Shown here: in pieces, positions 60,399 to 64,000 of the stretch
Numbering within the stretch: the first letter of the stretch is position 1
Layout of the letters: each line of letters begins with the position of its first letter
Source: Bacteroidaceae bacterium
GTDB lineage: Bacteria; Bacteroidota; Bacteroidia; Bacteroidales; Bacteroidaceae
DNA length: 64,000 nt
Assembly: GCA_017483665.1 (NCBI GenBank)
Contig: JAFUVM010000066.1
Coordinates: 49,697 to 113,696 of the forward strand
Reading direction: 5' to 3'
Notes under the pieces: model-generated
Seen by the model: the letters and a program-made list of their open reading frames with translations, nothing else
What the model was told of the DNA's origin: nothing
The model's database searches: none
Translations under genes and position numbers: made by a program

Positions 60399-63059
60399 AT
60401 GAACAGAACCGAACACACCTTTCTTGTCTGTCTGCTGACTGTGCTGATGCCTCTGCCCGGGCAGGCGGCGCTCTACATCGTCGGCTCTGCCATCCCGTCA
60501 GGATGGAGCCGTCAGGCCATGACAGAACAGGCTTCGGGTATCTACACATGGGAAGGATTCCTTGCGCACGGCGGCGAGCTGAAGTTCATGACCGACGCCT
60601 CGGGCTGGGGCAGCCACTGGGGCCCGGCCACGGCCGGCACGCGTCTCGTCCCGGGCACACAGGGCATCGCGCTCCATACCAGCGGCGACTACAAGTTCCG
60701 CGCCGACAACATCGGGCCTTGCCGGGTGCAGGTGGACACAAACACGAAGCAGATACAGATAGCCGACGGCGATGGCCTTTTGCCACAGCTCCGGCAATAT
60801 CCGCCCCAGCTCTACCCCGTCGGCACAGCCACAAGCACGGAGCTGACCGAAAAGAACGACTTCGCCCTCCGCGAGGACGCACCCGATGCCGGCACCTACG
60901 GCGGCACGCTCCTGCTCTCGACGGGCACGTTGGCGCTCCATTCGAAGCCCTACAAGAAGACCACCTCCGTGCGCCCCATCGCGCCGCTACTGGCTACAGG
61001 AGCCACCGCGAAGCTCCCCAAGCTTCGCTATCAGGTTGAGACCGACCTCTGCAGCTACGCTCCGGGCGAGACGGTGACGCTGACCATGTCGTCGGCTCCC
61101 CCGCAGGGGACAAGGGTCCGCTACCGCCACATGGGCGACATCGTCGGCGACACGCTGCTCACCTCCCGCACGTGGACGTGGACAGCGCCGCCCGAGGACT
61201 TCCGCGGATACATGGCCGAGGTCTACCGCCAGGCGGATGAGACCGACGAGATCCTCGCCACCATCGCCATCGACGTCAGCTCCGACTGGACGCGCTTCCC
61301 GCGCTACGGCTTCGTTGCCACCTTCGGAAGCGACAAGACGGCGGTCAAGACAAGGACGGAGATGAAGTGGCTCAACCGCTGCCACATCAACGGCGTGCAG
61401 TTCCAAGACTGGCACTACTGCCACGACTGGCCGTTGGGCGGCACTTCGCGCGACGCGCTTTGGAACACCTACAAGGACGTTGCGAACCGCACCATCTACA
61501 CCTCCGCCGTCCGGAACTACATACGTTCGGCCCACGACCGCGGCATGAAGAGCATCTTCTACAACCTCTGCTTCGGCGTGCTCGACGGATGGCAGGACCG
61601 CGGCGTCAAGCCTGAGTGGTTCATCTACAAGGACAGGAACCATTCGACCATCGACCGCCACGACCTGCCGGACTCGTGGAAGAGCGACATCTACCTGGTC
61701 AATCCCGCCAATCCCGACTGGCTCTCCTACCTCGGGGAGCGCAACGACGACGTCTACGCCGCCCTCGACTTCGACGGATACCAGATAGACCAGCTCGGCT
61801 CGCGCGGCAGCGTCTACGACTACGACGGCAACCTCGTCGACCTGCGCGAAGGCTACTCTGCCTTCATCACCTACATGAAGAACCTCCACCCCGGGAAGCG
61901 CCTCGTCATGAACGCCGTCAGCCAATGGGGCGCGTCGCAGATTGCCGGCTCGGGAAAAGTGGACTTCCTCTACTCCGAGGTTTGGGGCAACCAGGCAGGC
62001 AACAGCCTGAAGAGCGGCGCAGGACGCTTTGCGAACCTGAAAAACGTCATCGACGAGAACCGCAGCCTCAGCCCCACCCTGCGCACAGTCCTCGCCGCCT
62101 ACATGAACTACACCAGCGACAACAGCAACTTCAACACGCCGGGCATCGTCATGGCCGACGCCGTGATGTTCGCCCTCGGCGGCTCACACCTCGAGCTCGG
62201 CGGCGACCACATGCTCTGCCGCGAATATTTCCCCTATGCTGGCATGAAGTGGCACAGCCAGCTGGAGGACTGGATGACGCGCTACTACGACTTCCTCACG
62301 GCCTACGAGAACCTGCTGCGCGACGACTGGACGGAGCGGACGAGCGTCAAAGCGACCTGCTCCGACGTCACCATCAACACTTGGGAGCCGCAAGCCAATC
62401 AGGTGACGCTGCTCGCCAGGGAAGTGAACGGCAGGCAAGTCGTCCATTTGCTCAACTTCACGCAAGACAGTGCAGGCGCCGTTTCCGACGACGACTACCT
62501 CCTCTGCTGGCACGACAACCAGGCCACACGTCCCTGGCCCCAACGCTTCGAGAACCTGTCCGTCCGCCTCAGCGGGCTGTCGGGCATGGGCAAGGTGCGG
62601 CGCGTATGGGTCGCATCGCCCGACTATTGCGGCGGCGCCATGCAGGAGCTCACCGACTACAAGTACTCGTCGGCTGCGGGAACCGTCAGTCTCACCCTGC
62701 CATCCCTGCAGTTCTGGACGATGATAGTCATCGAGCCCGAGACCGCCACCACCGCAGACAACGTCTGCTACGCCCCGGCCTCCGCAGGCGAATCACTCGT
62801 GCCGGGCATCCCCTCGTCGCTCGTCCAAAGCTCCTCTGCCACACGCTCCTGGAGCCTCCAGCTCGACGAAGGCATCTACAACGTACGCGCCGACATCCCC
62901 GCCGGTACGCTCTCCCTGCAACGGGACGGCGAGGATGCCATCACGCTCCCCCTCGGGACGACCTCGGACCCCCTCTTCACTCCTGCCGGACTGCCCGCCC
63001 GGGACCGCTCGCGCGGCCTGCTCATCGGCAAGGACAGGAAAATCCTGAGAAACGATTAG
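60399..63059 (+). CDS. Glycoside hydrolase family 66 (dextranase-like) with SusE/F-type N-terminal domain
   Basis: 886 residues from the ATG at 60399, chosen because of the promoter and a signal peptide (LVCLLTVLMPLPGQA); the longer frame crosses a repeat array and promoter. The N-terminal ~100 residues (ALYIVGSAIPSGWSR, GELKFMTDASGWGSHWGP, HTSGDYKFRADN) look like a SusE/SusF starch-binding module. The GH66 catalytic barrel follows: GVQFQDWHYCHDWPLGG, FDGYQIDQLGSRGSVYDYDG (likely nucleophile Asp) and VDFLYSEVWGNQ (likely acid/base Glu). It ends GLLIGKDRKILRND, without the DGT tail. Expected activity: endo-cleavage of alpha-1,6-glucan (dextran). Confidence 0.88.
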   Translation: MNRTEHTFLVCLLTVLMPLPGQAALYIVGSAIPSGWSRQAMTEQASGIYTWEGFLAHGGELKFMTDASGWGSHWGPATAGTRLVPGTQGIALHTSGDYKFRADNIGPCRVQVDTNTKQIQIADGDGLLPQLRQYPPQLYPVGTATSTELTEKNDFALREDAPDAGTYGGTLLLSTGTLALHSKPYKKTTSVRPIAPLLATGATAKLPKLRYQVETDLCSYAPGETVTLTMSSAPPQGTRVRYRHMGDIVGDTLLTSRTWTWTAPPEDFRGYMAEVYRQADETDEILATIAIDVSSDWTRFPRYGFVATFGSDKTAVKTRTEMKWLNRCHINGVQFQDWHYCHDWPLGGTSRDALWNTYKDVANRTIYTSAVRNYIRSAHDRGMKSIFYNLCFGVLDGWQDRGVKPEWFIYKDRNHSTIDRHDLPDSWKSDIYLVNPANPDWLSYLGERNDDVYAALDFDGYQIDQLGSRGSVYDYDGNLVDLREGYSAFITYMKNLHPGKRLVMNAVSQWGASQIAGSGKVDFLYSEVWGNQAGNSLKSGAGRFANLKNVIDENRSLSPTLRTVLAAYMNYTSDNSNFNTPGIVMADAVMFALGGSHLELGGDHMLCREYFPYAGMKWHSQLEDWMTRYYDFLTAYENLLRDDWTERTSVKATCSDVTINTWEPQANQVTLLAREVNGRQVVHLLNFTQDSAGAVSDDDYLLCWHDNQATRPWPQRFENLSVRLSGLSGMGKVRRVWVASPDYCGGAMQELTDYKYSSAAGTVSLTLPSLQFWTMIVIEPETATTADNVCYAPASAGESLVPGIPSSLVQSSSATRSWSLQLDEGIYNVRADIPAGTLSLQRDGEDAITLPLGTTSDPLFTPAGLPARDRSRGLLIGKDRKILRND

Positions 63060-63083
63060 GGCAAAAGGCCGTCACACCCCAAT

Positions 63084-63120
63084 GTCGAAATAACGAAATA
63101 ACGAAATAACGAAACAACCA
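63084..63120. repeat. 8-bp CGAAATAA repeat
   Basis: Four to five units (cgaaataa, last cgaaacaa) fill the gap between the GH66 gene and the lyase-like gene. Confidence 0.9.
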
Positions 63121-63141
63121 AACCTGAAAACACACATTACT

Positions 63142-64000
63142 ATGGAAAAGATTATCGGACTTATCGATGCTCCCTTCACGCCTTTCCACGAGAACGGCGA
63201 CGTGAACCTGGAACCCATACCCGCATACGCCAAGATGCTGCAGAAGAACGGACTCAAGGGCGTGTTCATCAACGGCAGCAGCGGCGAAGGCTATATGCTC
63301 ACCCCGGATGAACGCATGCAGCTCGCCGAGGCCTGGATAAAGGCTGCCCCCGAGGGCTTCAAGGTCATCGTGCACGTCGGCAGTTGCTGCGTCCGCGAGA
63401 GCAGGAAGCTGGCCGAGCACGCCCAGAAGATTGGTGCATGGGGCATAGGAGCCATGGCGCCGCCGTTCCCGAAGATCGGTCGCATCGAGGAACTGGTGAA
63501 GTACTGCGAAGAGATTGCCGCTGGCGCTCCCGACCTGCCCTTCTACTTCTACCACATCCCGGCCTTCAACGGCGCCTTCCTGCCGATGGTGAAGTTCCTG
63601 GAAGCCGTCGACGGACGCATCCCCAACTTTGCCGGCATCAAGTACACCTTCGAGAGCCTCTACGAATACAACCAATGCCGGCTCTATGGCGGCGGTAAGT
63701 TCGACATGCTCCACGGACAGGACGAGACCATCCTGCCCTGTCTGGCTATGGGCGGAGCACAAGGCGGCATCGGCGGCACCACGAACTACAACGGCAAGAA
63801 CCTTGTCGGCATCATCGAAGCCTGGAAACGCGGCGACATGGAGTCTGCCCGCAGGCTGCAGGACTACTCGCAGCTCGTCATCAACATCATCTGCCACTTC
63901 CGCGGCAACATCGTCGACGGCAAGCGCATCATGAAGCTCATCGGCCTCGACCTCGGCCCCAACCGCACGCCGTTCCAGAACATCACGCCGGAAGAGGAGA
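63142..64000 (+). CDS. N-acetylneuraminate lyase-like (DHDPS/NAL family) gene, 3' end outside window
   Basis: The frame opens at MEKIIGLIDAPFTPFHENGD and stays open for 286 codons to the window edge; a normal family member has ~300-305. Landmarks: GVFINGSSGEGYMLT (GxxGE phosphate/substrate loop), FYFYHIPAF (Tyr near residue 135), GIKYTFES (Schiff-base Lys), and GGIGGTTNY. These match N-acetylneuraminate lyases better than dihydrodipicolinate synthases. Reaction: aldol cleavage of sialic acid to N-acetylmannosamine and pyruvate. No other sialic acid gene is visible in the window, so the assignment within the family stays tentative. Confidence 0.88.
   Translation, partial: MEKIIGLIDAPFTPFHENGDVNLEPIPAYAKMLQKNGLKGVFINGSSGEGYMLTPDERMQLAEAWIKAAPEGFKVIVHVGSCCVRESRKLAEHAQKIGAWGIGAMAPPFPKIGRIEELVKYCEEIAAGAPDLPFYFYHIPAFNGAFLPMVKFLEAVDGRIPNFAGIKYTFESLYEYNQCRLYGGGKFDMLHGQDETILPCLAMGGAQGGIGGTTNYNGKNLVGIIEAWKRGDMESARRLQDYSQLVINIICHFRGNIVDGKRIMKLIGLDLGPNRTPFQNITPEEE

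Noticed and set aside
61616-63109. 497-aa Arg/His-rich frame in another phase of the GH66 gene
   Set aside because: Composition is that of an out-of-frame shadow, and the GH66 frame has catalytic motifs through this range.

Overview
This window looks like a chromosomal segment of a GC-rich (roughly 57% by eye) member of the Bacteroidales, most likely Prevotellaceae-like. Several things point there: promoters of the Bacteroidetes form TTTG-N19-TAnnTTTG; secreted proteins ending in a short GxNIIxxxDGTxxKVLxK tail; a PorZ-like type IX secretion protein; GH97, GH78, GH2 and GH66 enzymes with a serine-type sulfatase; and YitT, DUF1080, DUF5009-type and PD-(D/E)XK transposase-like genes typical of this order. 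The genus call is an inference.

Layout. 1-651 is the 3' end of a secreted protein. 652-1386 holds a 4 x 21 bp array and a structured RNA (copy 1). 1387-2674 is a LytTR regulator without a receiver domain plus a degenerate LytS-like membrane kinase. 2917-13273 is a surface-protein cluster: a 2217-residue coiled-coil protein with dockerin and cohesin-like modules, a second cohesin-like/dockerin protein, a third cohesin-like protein and a 60-residue acidic peptide, closed by a terminator. 13377-18631 has an Rpn-type protein, then a minus-strand unit (sirtuin, nucleoside kinase, DUF5009-like membrane protein) divergent from an FKBP isomerase. 18047-22720 carries three FKBP isomerases and a GH97 glycosidase. 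22907-25103 is an ECF sigma factor unit with an anti-sigma-like protein and two envelope proteins. 25134-28137 has a small gene, a sulfatase and two tRNAs. 28138-38795 holds a BASS transporter, an SH3-like secreted protein and a minus-strand carbohydrate set (DUF1080, GH2, regulator, GH78) divergent from an esterase. 39257-48795 holds a HEPN/MNT pair, an outer-membrane barrel, leuS, two yitT genes, rdgB and porZ.

The most unusual locus is 49108-60070. A second copy of the structured RNA is followed at once by a tight nine-gene operon: a small membrane protein, a 1050-residue tubulin/FtsZ-like GTPase, a zinc-ribbon/TM/Ig-like protein, and six secreted proteins including NTF2-like, PEGA plus FGE-like, and CsgG-like ones. 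It reads as a cytoskeletal-type GTPase wired to an envelope assembly. I do not recognise it as a described system. The window ends with a GH66 dextranase-like enzyme and the start of an N-acetylneuraminate lyase-like gene.

A second theme is repeat DNA. Intergenic arrays keep a strict 21-22 bp period at many loci although the unit sequence differs between loci, and 7-9 bp microsatellites occur both between genes and inside coding sequences, including a 51-codon insertion in leuS.
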